Of a DNA stretch of 64,000 nt, positions 10,583-20,291 are shown piece by piece; position 1 is the first letter of the stretch; each line of letters starts with the position of its first letter. A model generated the notes under the pieces. The model ran no database searches. It was not told the DNA's origin and worked only from the letters and a program-made list of their open reading frames with translations. The stretch spans positions 1,426,001 through 1,490,000 of the forward strand of contig NZ_CP165782.1 in assembly GCF_000513895.2 (NCBI RefSeq), read 5' to 3'. Position numbers and translations under genes: made by a program. This stretch comes from Ensifer sp. WSM1721 (GTDB lineage: Bacteria; Pseudomonadota; Alphaproteobacteria; Rhizobiales; Rhizobiaceae).

Positions 10583-12403
10583 TTACTGGGCGCGCTCGTC
10601 CCACCAGGTCGGCAGCTGATAGCCGTAGAGCGGCACAGTCGATGGGCGGCCGATATGCTTCCACCGCGCGATCCATTGCGCGTCCAGGTGGTAAAGCGGA
10701 ACGAGGTAGGAATTGTTGACAAGCAGCCGGTCGTGGGCGCGAACGGCGGCGGTGAAGTCTTCGGGGCTCCGCGCCTGAAGGATGTTGTTGATAAGCTTGT
10801 CGACGTCCTTGTCAGCAACTCCGGCAAAGTTCTCGCTACCCTGCCTGTCCCGCGACTGCGAGCCCCAACGGCCGACTTGTTCCACGCCCGGTGATAGCGA
10901 CGAGGGAAAGGACTTGATGATGACGTCGTAGTCGAAGGACTGGCTGCGCAACTGATATTGCGAATCATCGACGGTGCGCACCCTCGCGACGATGCCGAGC
11001 GGTGCGAGAAAACGCTGATAGGCGAGCGCAATCTTCTCCTGGCCGGCATTCTGACTCATGATCTCGAAAGCAAGCGGGGTGCCCTTCGCGTCGACCATCT
11101 TGCCGTCCTTGATGGAATAACCCGCCTCGCGAAGCAGGGTCACCGCTTCCCGCAGGACGTTTCGATCGCGGCCCGAGCCGTCCGTGACCGGCAGGCGATA
11201 GGTGCCGTCGAGGATAGCGGGATTGATGCGCTCCCGAATGTCTCCCATCAGGCCGAGCTCGCGGTCGTCGGCGGCAGCGCCGAGGAAGGAAAGCGACGAG
11301 TTCTGCCAGTAGCTCTGGGTGCGCGTATAGGCGCCGTCGAAAAGATTCTTGTTGACCCATTCGAAATCGAAAACGAGAGCGAGCCCCTGCCTGAGCTTGA
11401 TGTTGTCGAACATCGGCTTGCGCGTGTTGAAGACGAATCCGAGCATGCCGGAAGGGGTCCTGGGCTTGAACGTCTCCTTGATCACGTCTCCCGAGCGAAC
11501 GGCCGGGAAATCATAGGCGCGCGCCCATTTGGTGGCGCTGCCTTCGGGATAGACGTCGATCTCGCCCTTCTTGAAGGCTTCGAATAGCGTATTCTCCTGA
11601 AGGAAATACTCGACGGAGATCTCATCGTAGTTGTCGATACCGATCTTCGAGGGCAGGTCCTTGCCCCAGTAATCAGGATTGCGGCGATAGACGATCCGCT
11701 CGCCGGGCTTCACCTCCGCGACCCGGTAGGGACCCGAGCCGAGCGGCGGCTCGAGCGTCGTTCTGTCGAACGTATCTACATTGATGGCATGCCTCGGCAG
11801 CACCGGCGAGATCGCCAGCAGCAGCGGAAACTCGCGATCGGCATCCTCGTTGAAGGTGAAACGCACGCTGCGTTCGCCGACCTTCTCCATCTTCGCCACC
11901 TTGGAAAGGCGATTGCTGAAGGGGGCGCGCCCCTTGTCCCGCAGCAATTCGAAAGTGAAGATCACGTCTTCGGCTGTCACCGGTTGACCGTCGGCCCAGC
12001 GGGCTTTCGGATTGAGATTGAACTGGATGAAGGTGCGATCGTCGTCCCATTCGACGGTTTCGGCAAGCAGGCCGTACATCGTGAAGGGCTCATCCTGCGA
12101 GCGCTGCATCAGCGATTCGTAGACCAGGTTGCCAAAGCCCGGATCCCACATGCCGCGCGCGGTGGTGCGCATGCTCTTCAGGATGAAGGGATTGAGGCTG
12201 TCGAAAGTGCCGACTACGCCATAGGAAATTTTCCCGCCCTTCTTCACGTTGGGATTGACATAGGGGAAGTGCTTGAAGTCTGCCGGCAGTGCAGGCTCGC
12301 CGTGCATCGAGATCGCATGGACCGGAGCGGCCATAGCTTCATTGGCCAACGTGTTGGCTGCCAGGAGCATGACCAAACCGGAAAGAACTGCGCGCAACTT
12401 CAC
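10583..12403 (-). CDS. ABC transporter substrate-binding protein, family 5 (YejA-like)
   Basis: A 606-residue periplasmic solute-binding protein of the oligopeptide (SBP family 5) type. A signal peptide ending near ANEAMAAP is visible in the first 26 residues, followed by HGEPALPADFKHFPYVNPNVKKGG, which is typical of YejA-like proteins. The domain then continues through LLAETVEWDDDRTFIQFNL and a conserved C-terminal YHLDAQWIARW. No permease or ATPase genes lie next to it, so it is an orphan binding protein, unlike the yejABEF arrangement. The peptide ligand is inferred from the family only. Confidence 0.9.
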   Translation of the reverse strand: MKLRAVLSGLVMLLAANTLANEAMAAPVHAISMHGEPALPADFKHFPYVNPNVKKGGKISYGVVGTFDSLNPFILKSMRTTARGMWDPGFGNLVYESLMQRSQDEPFTMYGLLAETVEWDDDRTFIQFNLNPKARWADGQPVTAEDVIFTFELLRDKGRAPFSNRLSKVAKMEKVGERSVRFTFNEDADREFPLLLAISPVLPRHAINVDTFDRTTLEPPLGSGPYRVAEVKPGERIVYRRNPDYWGKDLPSKIGIDNYDEISVEYFLQENTLFEAFKKGEIDVYPEGSATKWARAYDFPAVRSGDVIKETFKPRTPSGMLGFVFNTRKPMFDNIKLRQGLALVFDFEWVNKNLFDGAYTRTQSYWQNSSLSFLGAAADDRELGLMGDIRERINPAILDGTYRLPVTDGSGRDRNVLREAVTLLREAGYSIKDGKMVDAKGTPLAFEIMSQNAGQEKIALAYQRFLAPLGIVARVRTVDDSQYQLRSQSFDYDVIIKSFPSSLSPGVEQVGRWGSQSRDRQGSENFAGVADKDVDKLINNILQARSPEDFTAAVRAHDRLLVNNSYLVPLYHLDAQWIARWKHIGRPSTVPLYGYQLPTWWDERAQ

Positions 12404-12719
12404 CTCCCGCGGGATTGTACGAGGTCGATTCCCGGCACGTTAGCAACGCGGGCGCACATTTCCAACCTTCGGCGGCAGGGATCAGGAAAGGACAAGCTCG
12501 AACCCTGTCGCGCCGGACTCCGATTGGAAAAGGCCGCTCAAACGCAATTGGTTGCGCAAAATGCAACGAAACACTGGATAATCGGCACGAGCCAATGTAA
12601 CAGGTGTTTCCGGAATCGGGGCCATTCAAATGCCTCATTTGGCCAACAGGACAACGGGCGGCTGACGATACTCACCTGCGGAACAGTCCGTTCCGTGACC
12701 GGATTTCAGGGGAATAAGA
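12404..12719. other. Divergent intergenic region between the SBP gene and ialB
   Basis: These 316 bases separate two divergent genes and must carry both promoters. I see no long hairpin, repeat or plausible short gene, and no clear EcfG or sigma-54 element. Confidence 0.5.
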
Positions 12720-13349
12720 ATGATCTTCAAGTCGAACTTCACCAAACGCGCGGGATTGGCAGCGCTGGCGCTTTCTGTCGCAGCCGCCGGTGCGCCGAGC
12801 ATCGCATCCGCGCAGCAGGCGGGAGGCAGGCCGCCGCAGGGTTGGTTCAAGGTCTGCACCAAGCAGGAAGACAACGATGTCTGCATCGTTCAGAACCTGC
12901 TGACCGCCAACAACGGTCAGCTCGTCACCGCCGTCGGCCTTATCTCCGTCTCGGGCAAGATCAATCGCAAGGTCATGCAGGTCTCCGTACCCTCCGCGCG
13001 CATGATCCCGCCGGGCGTTCAAATGCAGATCGACGGCGGCAAGGGCGTCAAGCTCGACTACGCGATCTGCATGCCCGACAAGTGCGTCGCCGAAGCGCCG
13101 CTTTCCGATGCGCTGATCGCCAGCCTGAAGAAGGGCAATGAGGTCGTCTTCACCTCGGTCAACTTCCAGCGCGCTCCGAACCCGATCAAGATGACGCTCG
13201 AGGGGTTCACCGGCGTTTATGATGGCGAACCGATCGAACAGTCCCAGCTCGAAGAGCGCCAGCGCCTGCTGCAGGAAGAAATGCAGAAAAAGGCAGAGGA
13301 CGCCCGCAAGAAGCTGGAAGAGGCGCAGAAGGCTGCCAAGGCGCAGTAA
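12720..13349 (+). CDS. Invasion-associated locus B (IalB) family protein
   Basis: A 209-residue secreted protein. The first 35 residues form a signal peptide ending AQQ (hydrophobic stretch LAALALSVAAAGAPS). The mature IalB domain follows, with WFKVCTKQEDNDVCIVQNLL and a second Cys pair in YAICMPDKCVAEAPL, which are likely disulfides. IalB was named in Bartonella for erythrocyte invasion, but homologues are common in free-living rhizobia where the role is unclear. The C-terminal 40 residues are a charged Glu/Lys/Arg helix (ERQRLLQEEMQKKAEDARK), probably a coiled coil. A strong terminator follows. Confidence 0.9.
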   Translation: MIFKSNFTKRAGLAALALSVAAAGAPSIASAQQAGGRPPQGWFKVCTKQEDNDVCIVQNLLTANNGQLVTAVGLISVSGKINRKVMQVSVPSARMIPPGVQMQIDGGKGVKLDYAICMPDKCVAEAPLSDALIASLKKGNEVVFTSVNFQRAPNPIKMTLEGFTGVYDGEPIEQSQLEERQRLLQEEMQKKAEDARKKLEEAQKAAKAQ

Positions 13350-13377
13350 TCATCACTCGCCTTCCCGAATGAAGCGA

Positions 13378-13404
13378 ACGCCCGGCCTGTCCGGGCGTTT
13401 TTTT
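13378..13404 (+). terminator. Rho-independent terminator after ialB
   Basis: An 8-bp perfect stem, ACGCCCGG with CCGGGCGT around CCTGT, followed by seven T residues, 28 bp after the ialB stop. Confidence 0.92.
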
Positions 13405-13648
13405 ATGGCCCGCGAGCTCAGGCTGTCGTTGGCAAGTCCCATCGCGGCAGCCACTGCGGCAGATGCGCGGTGTGCGTTCGGGGTAGACGACAGGTGCGGG
13501 GACCTCCGTTCAAGAATGCGCCGTCCGCTCCAGCAAACACACAACGGGGAGTGAGTGGGAAAGAGTGAGCGGGTTGCCTTTGCATCCCGCTCGCTTGGGA
13601 GGTGCGGAATGGTGACTTTGGGTCGGTCCGACCCAAAGTCCTAGCGGC
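13405..13648. repeat. Intergenic region with a 27-bp near-perfect palindrome
   Basis: This is part of a 299-bp gap between ialB and hspQ. It holds an inverted repeat at 13614-13640 with two 13-nt arms (GACTTTGGGTCGG and its exact complement) around a single T. It sits just downstream of the hspQ stop on the minus strand. There is no T-run, so it is not a classic terminator. It could be a protein-binding site or the core of a small repeat. Nothing else is evident. Confidence 0.6.
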
Positions 13649-13978
13649 CTAGTGCCGATATATGGCCTTAGGCTTGTAGTGCCCGGCGTCGGCCTTTTCG
13701 AACAGCTCATCTACCTGCGTGTGGCGGATCGGCCTGTCGCTATCGTCGGAAACGAGATTCTGTTCCGAGACATAGGCGACGTATTCGGTTTCATCATTCT
13801 CCGCGAACAGGTGATAGAAGGGCTGGTCCTTGGCGGGCCGGATCTCCTGCGGGATCGCGTTCCACCATTCTTCCGTATTGGCATATTCCGGGTCGACGTC
13901 GAAGATGACGCCGCGAAACGGGAATATCCGATGGCGAACCACCTGTCCGATCTCAAATTTCGCGTTTCTTTGTTTCAT
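13649..13978 (-). CDS. hspQ: Heat shock protein HspQ
   Basis: A 109-residue HspQ-family protein (YccV-like hemimethylated-DNA-binding fold). In Gram-negatives HspQ acts as a Lon specificity-enhancing factor and is heat-inducible. The signature is seen in KFEIGQVVRHRIFPFRGVIFDVDPEY at the N terminus and YAYVSEQNL near the middle. I place the start at the ATG of MKQRNAKFEIG. An ATG 12 bases upstream is too close to the only Shine-Dalgarno-like AAAGG. An EcfG-type promoter lies about 65 bases upstream. Confidence 0.9.
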   Translation of the reverse strand: MKQRNAKFEIGQVVRHRIFPFRGVIFDVDPEYANTEEWWNAIPQEIRPAKDQPFYHLFAENDETEYVAYVSEQNLVSDDSDRPIRHTQVDELFEKADAGHYKPKAIYRH

Positions 13979-14042
13979 GACGCAACACATCCTTTCAGAT
14001 GATTATCTGGGTTGTCGCATGTGGAACATCAATAGGTAGGCC

Positions 14043-14067
14043 AACCCGCCGGCGAACCGTTCGTTCC
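14043..14067 (-). promoter_or_regulatory. Candidate EcfG/RpoE2-type promoter for hspQ
   Basis: On the minus strand GGAAC is followed after 16 bases by GGTT, matching the general-stress sigma factor pattern known in Sinorhizobium (AAC-N18/19-TT). It lies between the glnA terminator and hspQ with about 64 bases to the hspQ ATG, so it can only serve hspQ. Confidence 0.5.
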
Positions 14068-14078
14068 GGCGTCGAACT

Positions 14079-14107
14079 AAAAAGGCGGGATTCGAATGAA
14101 CCCCGCC
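14079..14107 (-). terminator. Rho-independent terminator after glnA
   Basis: On the minus strand GGCGGG pairs with CCCGCC around a 12-nt loop and is followed by five T residues, 53 bp beyond the glnA stop. Confidence 0.8.
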
Positions 14108-14160
14108 GCTCGTTCATTTCGAACGGACCTGGCCAATGGGGTGCCCGGTCCGAGCCGTCA

Positions 14161-15570
14161 TCAGACGGAGTAGTACATGTCGAACTCGACCGGGTGCGGG
14201 GTCATTTCGAAGCGCATGACTTCCTGCATCTTCAGTTCGATGAAGGAGTCGATCTGGTCGTCGTCGAAGACGCCGCCGGCGGTCAGGAACTTGCGATCCT
14301 TATCGAGGCTCTCGAGGGCTTCGCGCAGGCTGCCGCAGACTGTCGGGATCTTCTTCAGCTCCTTCGGCGGCAGGTCATAGAGGTCCTTGTCCATGGCTTT
14401 GCCGGGGTGAAGCTTGTTCTTGATGCCGTCGAGGCCGGCCATCAGCATGGCGGCGAAGGCGAGGTAGGGGTTCGCGCTCGGGTCCGGGAAGCGGACTTCG
14501 ACGCGCTTTGCCTTCGGGTTGCTGCCGAACGGAATGCGGCAGGAGGCCGAGCGATTGCGGGCGGAGTAGGCAAGCAGAACCGGTGCTTCGTAGCCCGGGA
14601 CGAGACGCTTATAGGAGTTCGTCGACGGGTTGGTGAAGGCGTTCAGCGCCTTGGCGTGCTTGATGATGCCGCCGATGAAATAGAGGCAGGTCTCGGAAAG
14701 GCCGGCATATTCGTCGCCGGCAAACGTCGGCCTGCCGTCCTTCCAGATCGACAGATGCACGTGCATGCCCGAGCCATTGTCGCCGAAGACCGGCTTCGGC
14801 ATGAACGTCGCGGTCTTGCCGTACGCATTGGCGACCTGGTGCACCACGTATTTGTAAATCTGCATCTTGTCGGCGTTGCGCACCAGCGCGTCGAACTTGA
14901 CGCCGAGTTCATGCTGAGCCGCGGCCACTTCGTGGTGATGCTTTTCCACCGTGACGCCCATTTCGGTAAGAACGGTCAGCATCTCGGAGCGCATGTCCTG
15001 GCTGCTGTCGACCGGCGGGACCGGGAAGTAGCCGCCCTTGATGCGCGGGCGATGACCGAGGTTGCCGGTCTCGTAGTCGGTGTCGTCATTGGAGGGCAGT
15101 TCGGAGCAGTCGAGCTTGAAGCCGGTATTGTACGGGTCGGCCTTGTATTTGACGTCGTCGAAGACGAAGAATTCCGCTTCCGGACCGACGAAGATGGTGT
15201 CGCCGATGCCTGAGGCCTTGAGATAGGCTTCGGCCTTCTTGGCCGTACCGCGCGGGTCGCGATTATAGGATTCGCCCGAGACGGGATCGAGAATGTCGCA
15301 GAAAATGACCATGGTGGACTGGGCGAAGAACGGGTCCATATGCGCCGTTTCCGGATCGGGCATCAGTACCATGTCGGACTCGTTGATAGCCTTCCAACCG
15401 GCAATCGAGGAGCCGTCGAACATGACGCCGTCGGCGAACATGTCTTCATCGACGACAGCGATATCCATCGTCACGTGCTGCAGCTTGCCCTTCGGGTCAG
15501 TAAAGCGCAGGTCGACGAACTTGACGTCGTTATCCTTGATTTGCTTCAAAACTTCACTCGCAGTCGTCAT
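14161..15570 (-). CDS. glnA: Type I glutamine synthetase
   Basis: GlnA condenses ammonia and glutamate into glutamine, the main ammonia assimilation step. The 469 residues match GSI. Seen are the beta-Grasp N domain, the catalytic signature ([21 protein letters not shown]), the ATP loop [21 protein letters not shown], and [10 protein letters not shown] near residue 397, whose Tyr is the adenylylation site. That makes it a GlnE-regulated enzyme. I chose the ATG at 15570, which has an AGGGAA ribosome binding site. A TTG nine bases upstream lacks proper spacing. It lies about 105 bp downstream of glnB and is probably read from the glnB promoter as well as its own. Confidence 0.97.
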   Translation of the reverse strand: MTTASEVLKQIKDNDVKFVDLRFTDPKGKLQHVTMDIAVVDEDMFADGVMFDGSSIAGWKAINESDMVLMPDPETAHMDPFFAQSTMVIFCDILDPVSGESYNRDPRGTAKKAEAYLKASGIGDTIFVGPEAEFFVFDDVKYKADPYNTGFKLDCSELPSNDDTDYETGNLGHRPRIKGGYFPVPPVDSSQDMRSEMLTVLTEMGVTVEKHHHEVAAAQHELGVKFDALVRNADKMQIYKYVVHQVANAYGKTATFMPKPVFGDNGSGMHVHLSIWKDGRPTFAGDEYAGLSETCLYFIGGIIKHAKALNAFTNPSTNSYKRLVPGYEAPVLLAYSARNRSASCRIPFGSNPKAKRVEVRFPDPSANPYLAFAAMLMAGLDGIKNKLHPGKAMDKDLYDLPPKELKKIPTVCGSLREALESLDKDRKFLTAGGVFDDDQIDSFIELKMQEVMRFEMTPHPVEFDMYYSV

Positions 15571-15674
15571 TTGTTGCAATTCCCTGTTGAGATGACGAGG
15601 ATTGGAAAAATTCGGGGCCGGGCGGCCCCAGGATGAGGTGACGGTATCAAACGGTGACGTATCGGACGACGCGA

Positions 15675-16091
<417 letters not shown>

Positions 16092-16220
16092 TTATAGGGG
16101 AATGACGCGCTCATTGCGAAATTTCGCGGCACGAAGCGATGGGGTATCCGGCCCGCCTCGCTGTGCGGCCGCATTCTGCCTATTTTTTAAGAAGTCCCAT
16201 TCCCTTAAGTGAATAATCTT

Positions 16221-16285
16221 GGCGCAATGCGCCGCGACTCGCGCTCAGTGCGTGATATTTGAGCAACATTTACGTGCAAATGCAC
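16221..16285. promoter_or_regulatory. Palindromic sites upstream of glnB, possible activator sites
   Basis: Two short palindromes lie 130-210 bases upstream of the sigma-54 promoter: GGCGCAATGCGCC at 16221-16233 and GTGCAAATGCAC at 16274-16285. Enhancer sites for NtrC are expected in such a position, but neither has the textbook NtrC spacing, so the assignment is tentative. The rest of the 343-bp glnB/nnr divergent region shows no gene. Confidence 0.35.
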
Positions 16286-16356
16286 ATTTGTTGTTCATTT
16301 CGCGTATCTCTCGCTCGCCCTTGTCTTGTGGTCCAGACCGCGCTTAGATCGCCTCC

Positions 16357-17829
16357 ATGCGTGACGGTTTCCAAGACATTCTCGTGACACCGGCCGAGAT
16401 GGCAGCCATCGACCAGGACGCTGCGCGTTCGGGCATCGACAGCTTTTCGCTCATGCGCTCGGCAGGGATGGCCGTCTCGGCCGCCGCCTTGCGGCTCTTC
16501 CCGGCAGCGCGTCGTTTCGCCGTCCTTTGCGGGCCCGGCAACAATGGCGGCGATGGCTATGTGGCCGCGGCCGCCCTGGCGCGATGCGGCGCCAATGTCG
16601 CCGTCTTCGCGCTCGGCGATCCGGCGATGTTGAAGGGCGATGCGGCGCGCGCCCGTGACGCCTGCGCGCTCGAGATACGTGCCATCGCGGCCTATGAGCC
16701 GCAGTCGGGGGATGTCGTCGTTGACGCGCTCTTTGGAGCAGGGCTCTCGCGTGATTTGCCGGATGACGCACGCACAATCATCGAGCGCGTGAATGAAAGC
16801 AGCCTGCCGGTTCTTGCGGTCGACCTGCCTTCGGGAATTGACGGACATAGCGGAGAAGTGAGGGGCGCAAGCTTCATCGCCGCCCACACGGTGACGTTCA
16901 TGGCGGCCAAACCCGGCCATCTGCTGATGCCGGGCCGCGCCCGTACCGGTACGTTGGAAGTGTTCGATATCGGTATTCCGGCGCGGCTCGTTGCGGCGCG
17001 ATCCGGTGATTTGCGCGTCAATACGCCCGCGATCTGGAAACATCACGCTGCGTCCCTCGATCCGGGGACTCACAAATACAAGCGAGGCCATCTCGCCGTC
17101 TTTTCAGGCGGACAGATGTCGACTGGCGCTACACGCCTTTCGGCGGCGGCGGGCCTTCGTGCCGGTGCGGGCTTGGTAACGCTCGCCTCTCCGCCGGATG
17201 CGCTCGCGGTCAACGCCTCACACTTGACGGCGGTGATGCTCAAGGAAATCAGGAATGCCGCCGATCTCGCCGACTGGCTCAAGGACAAGCGGCTGAATGC
17301 CTTCGTGCTCGGGCCCGGTTTCGGCGTCGGTAAGAAGGCGAGGGACTTTGCCTTGATGCTGTGCGATCGCGCACTGGTGCTCGATGCGGATGGAATGACT
17401 TCGTTCCAACAGGGAAGGGAGGAACTCTTCGAGCGCATAGCAGCAGGCGGCGAGATAGTGATGACGCCGCATGAGGGGGAATTTGCCCGGCTCTTTCCGG
17501 AAATTGCCACGGACGACGCGCTGTCCAAGATCGAAAAGGCGCAGGCCGCTGCGAAACTGAGCCATGCAGTGATCGTCTACAAGGGGCCGGATACGGTGAT
17601 TGCCGCCCCTTCTGGCCGTGCCGTCGTCAACGCCAACGCACCGCCCTGGCTCGCGACCGCGGGATCGGGCGACGTGCTTGCCGGCATCATCGGCGCGCAT
17701 CTGGCGCAGGGCATGCCTGCCTTCGAGGCGGCGGCCGCCGCCGTCTGGCGCCATGGCGAGACGGCCATTCGCGCCGGCCGCACCGCCACGGCCGAGATGC
17801 TCGTCGAAAACATACCGCCGCTTCCGTGA
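16357..17829 (+). CDS. nnr: Bifunctional NAD(P)H-hydrate repair enzyme (epimerase + dehydratase)
   Basis: Repairs NAD(P)HX, the hydrated damaged form of NAD(P)H. The 490 residues carry the YjeF_N epimerase domain first (about residues 10-215; GPGNNGGDGYVAAAAL and the substrate loop DALFGAGLSRD). The ADP-dependent dehydratase follows, with a ribokinase-like fold (about 225-485; HKYKRGHLAVFSGG, MTPHEGEFARLFP, and the catalytic GSGDVLAGIIGAHLAQG). The fused NnrE-NnrD layout is the usual bacterial one. It is transcribed divergently from glnB. Confidence 0.94.
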   Translation: MRDGFQDILVTPAEMAAIDQDAARSGIDSFSLMRSAGMAVSAAALRLFPAARRFAVLCGPGNNGGDGYVAAAALARCGANVAVFALGDPAMLKGDAARARDACALEIRAIAAYEPQSGDVVVDALFGAGLSRDLPDDARTIIERVNESSLPVLAVDLPSGIDGHSGEVRGASFIAAHTVTFMAAKPGHLLMPGRARTGTLEVFDIGIPARLVAARSGDLRVNTPAIWKHHAASLDPGTHKYKRGHLAVFSGGQMSTGATRLSAAAGLRAGAGLVTLASPPDALAVNASHLTAVMLKEIRNAADLADWLKDKRLNAFVLGPGFGVGKKARDFALMLCDRALVLDADGMTSFQQGREELFERIAAGGEIVMTPHEGEFARLFPEIATDDALSKIEKAQAAAKLSHAVIVYKGPDTVIAAPSGRAVVNANAPPWLATAGSGDVLAGIIGAHLAQGMPAFEAAAAAVWRHGETAIRAGRTATAEMLVENIPPLP

Positions 17830-17921
17830 TAGCAGCCGCGCGGGTGACCCGAAAAGGCGCGCCGGCTTGAAAGGACGCAATTCCGAACGGAAAACCGTTA
17901 CACACTTTTCCTGGAACTGCG

Positions 17922-18419
17922 TTAGCCCCGCGTACCCTTGGCGATCGGCTCCTGATAGGTAAAGCCCATGTCCCAAGGGAAATAGATCCAGGTGTCCTGG
18001 CTCACCTCGGTGACGAAGGTGTCGACAAGCGGGCGGCCCTTGGGCTTTGCGTAGACGGCGGCGAAATGGGCCTTCGGCAGCATCGCGCGGACTTCCGAGG
18101 CGGTCTTGCCGGTGTCGGTCAAGTCGTCGACGATCAGCACGCCTTCGCCCCCGTCCTTGGCTATCTCCGGGGAGATGCCCTTCAGCACCCTCATCTGACC
18201 CTGCGTGTCGTAGTCATGATAGGAGGCGATGCAGACGGTTTCGATCATCCGGATATTGAGTTCCCGGCAGACGATGGCAGCCGGTACGAGGCCGCCGCGC
18301 GTGATGCAAACCATTGCGCGCCATTCCTGCCCATTGTCCGCCAGCCGCCAGGCGAGCGCACGCGCGTCGCGGTGAAACTGATCCCAGGAGACGGGAAAGG
18401 CTTTCTCGGGAAGGGACAT
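17922..18419 (-). CDS. gpt: Xanthine phosphoribosyltransferase
   Basis: A 165-residue purine salvage enzyme that transfers phosphoribose from PRPP to xanthine or guanine. The PRPP loop [18 protein letters not shown] (about residues 96-113) is intact, and the N-terminal [19 protein letters not shown] and [16 protein letters not shown] fit Gpt. The C terminus [19 protein letters not shown] is typical. It is separated from the upstream CinA-like gene on the same strand by 229 bp. Confidence 0.93.
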   Translation of the reverse strand: MSLPEKAFPVSWDQFHRDARALAWRLADNGQEWRAMVCITRGGLVPAAIVCRELNIRMIETVCIASYHDYDTQGQMRVLKGISPEIAKDGGEGVLIVDDLTDTGKTASEVRAMLPKAHFAAVYAKPKGRPLVDTFVTEVSQDTWIYFPWDMGFTYQEPIAKGTRG

Positions 18420-18648
18420 ATGCGAGGCTCCGGCTTCTCATTCAACGTCGATGCGGAAGCGCTGCCGTGGATCGACGTGTCAGGCGAAGCGCTTCCATGA
18501 TTTGCACCATGCAATACTGGCAATGAAGCCAGGAGTGCAAGGGGTCGCTCGCATGGGCGCGAGGGCGTCTCCCATGGTTTCTCGACCCGCAGCCGAACTG
18601 CGAGCGATACATTCCCGGCACGCCCGGAACGAACTGTGGCGTGGGGTC

Positions 18649-19404
18649 CTAAGTGTTCTGCCGCGACCGGGAGATCGCCTCGATCATCGCCGCCACGTCG
18701 GCCTCGGCGGCAGCAAGTACGGCAGCGTCGCGCGCCCGGATGACGATGTCCGTCGAGAAGCTCTTGCCATCGAATTTCGGATAGGACCCGATGCTCGTGT
18801 GCGGATGATTCTTCTGCACTTCCGCCAGAGGCGCACCGATGTCGCCCTCGCCATAGGGTGAGCGAACTGTGCGGGAGAGAACGGGCGTGCCGGTTGCAAG
18901 GTTTGGCAGCAGGCCGTCGAGCATCGCCTGAAACACTTGCGGCACACCGGCCATGACATAGACGTTGTCGATCGCAAAGCCGGGCGCCGTCGATACGGGA
19001 TTCGGAATATGCCTGGCGCCGATCGGCATCCGCGCCATCCGCTTGCGGGCATCGGTAAACTCCATGCCACGGCGCGCATACATGGCGCCAAGCAGGTCCA
19101 TCGCCTTCGGATCATGGATGCACTCAACACCGAAAGCCTTCGAGATAGCGTCGGCGGTGATATCGTCATGCGTCGGACCGATGCCGCCGGAGGTGAAGAC
19201 GTGGTCGTAGCGCCTACGGAGCGCATTGACCGCTTCCACGATTGCCTGTTCCTCGTCGGCTACGATGCGAACCTCGCGCAGATCAATGCCGACCATGGTC
19301 AACATATCCGCGAGATGGCCGATGTTCTTGTCCTTGGTGCGGCCGGAAAGGAGTTCGTCGCCGATGGCGAGCATGGCGGCGGTGACGATCGTGGCGCTGG
19401 TCAT
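18649..19404 (-). CDS. CinA N-domain (molybdopterin-binding fold) protein
   Basis: A 251-residue protein with the MoaB/MogA-like domain found at the N terminus of competence/damage-inducible protein CinA. Motifs seen: AIGDELLSGRTKDKNIGHLADML near the start and FTSGGIGPTHDDITADAISKAF (about residues 70-91). The pyridine nucleotide deamidase (PncC) domain that follows in full-length CinA is absent, so this is the short form. In related proteins this domain has ADP-ribose pyrophosphatase activity, which here is inference. Confidence 0.88.
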   Translation of the reverse strand: MTSATIVTAAMLAIGDELLSGRTKDKNIGHLADMLTMVGIDLREVRIVADEEQAIVEAVNALRRRYDHVFTSGGIGPTHDDITADAISKAFGVECIHDPKAMDLLGAMYARRGMEFTDARKRMARMPIGARHIPNPVSTAPGFAIDNVYVMAGVPQVFQAMLDGLLPNLATGTPVLSRTVRSPYGEGDIGAPLAEVQKNHPHTSIGSYPKFDGKSFSTDIVIRARDAAVLAAAEADVAAMIEAISRSRQNT

Positions 19405-19659
19405 TGGTACTCCGGACGTGGCTCGAACCGCTCTGCACGGTCCGGTGGCGAATGGCTGAACAGGTGACGGCCGCCCTGTTCCGGCGGTGAACTCACCGCA
19501 TCGGCGAGGGGGCGCTCAAAACTGTCCCATCGTCGCTATTTTGTGGTAACATCGCGCCGTCCGGCATGCAAATGCCATAGGCAAAAAGGAGTAGAAGGGG
19601 CTGGTCGGCGACAGCCCGGCGGGGCAGGACGTGGCCTTGAAAATCCATGGGAGTGAAGA

Positions 19660-19902
19660 ATGGTGCGGATCACTTATTCGATCGTTCCACACGACGGAGG
19701 CTGGGCCTACAGGGCCGCCGACGTGTACTCAGAGCCCTTTCCTAGTCGTGAGATGGCGCTAGCGGCTGCAAAGATTGCAGCGGCCGAACAACAGGTCGGC
19801 GGCGACGATGAGGAAATCAGCTTCCAGGATGAAAGGGGAGTCTGGCATTTTGAACACGCCGATGGGGGAGATCGACCTGAAGCAACCGTCGAGGATGGCT
19901 AA
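19660..19902 (+). CDS. Small DUF2188-like protein
   Basis: An 80-residue acidic protein beginning MVRITYSIVPHDGGWAYRA, with PFPSREMALAAAKIAA in the middle. The pattern (beta strand, GGWAY, then a helix rich in Ala) resembles DUF2188, a small stress-associated family of unknown function common in rhizobia. The ATG has a good GGGAGTGAAG ribosome binding site. No promoter of recognised type is seen in the 255-bp upstream gap. It opens a run of small uncharacterised genes. Confidence 0.75.
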   Translation: MVRITYSIVPHDGGWAYRAADVYSEPFPSREMALAAAKIAAAEQQVGGDDEEISFQDERGVWHFEHADGGDRPEATVEDG

Positions 19903-19988
19903 AGAAGTGTGTTGAAGGGCAGTGCCTGCGGGCAGGGTTCGCCCTTGCCGTCCACGTACGCGGCGATTTAACGCGACGGAGGATTTCC

Positions 19989-20207
19989 ATGCATTACAGC
20001 GTTCAGATCTTCACCTGGACCCCTCGGGAAGGCGTGCATCAGGTGGGATCGGTAATCGAAGTCGATGCACCCAATCCCAAGGCCGCGGCAGTATCCCTGC
20101 TCGGGCTGCGGCTTGACGACAAGGGTAAGTCGTCAAAACTTGCAGTCAGGGTCTGGCGAGGCGAAGACGCCAATAAGGCCGACTGCGATTGTTTCTACTA
20201 TCATTGA
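19989..20207 (+). CDS. Small hypothetical protein
   Basis: A 72-residue protein (MHYSVQIFTWTPREGVHQVG) preceded by an excellent GGAGG ribosome binding site. The C terminus carries an unusual DCDCFYYH. I do not recognise a family. The alternating hydrophobic pattern, a Val/Ile-rich first half and the charged VRVWRGEDANK suggest a small beta-rich cytoplasmic protein. It lies 86 bp after the DUF2188-like gene in the same direction and may share its transcript. Confidence 0.65.
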   Translation: MHYSVQIFTWTPREGVHQVGSVIEVDAPNPKAAAVSLLGLRLDDKGKSSKLAVRVWRGEDANKADCDCFYYH

Positions 20208-20291
20208 GGCGAACATTTAGAGCGACGGCTGAGCGATTTGCCTGATCGGTCTCCGCTCAGGTGCGTGTGCAATGCGGCCAGATGATCTGCA

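Noticed and set aside
15571..15579. TTG start for glnA adding three residues
   Set aside because: The only AGGGAA ribosome binding site fits the ATG at 15570 but abuts the TTG.
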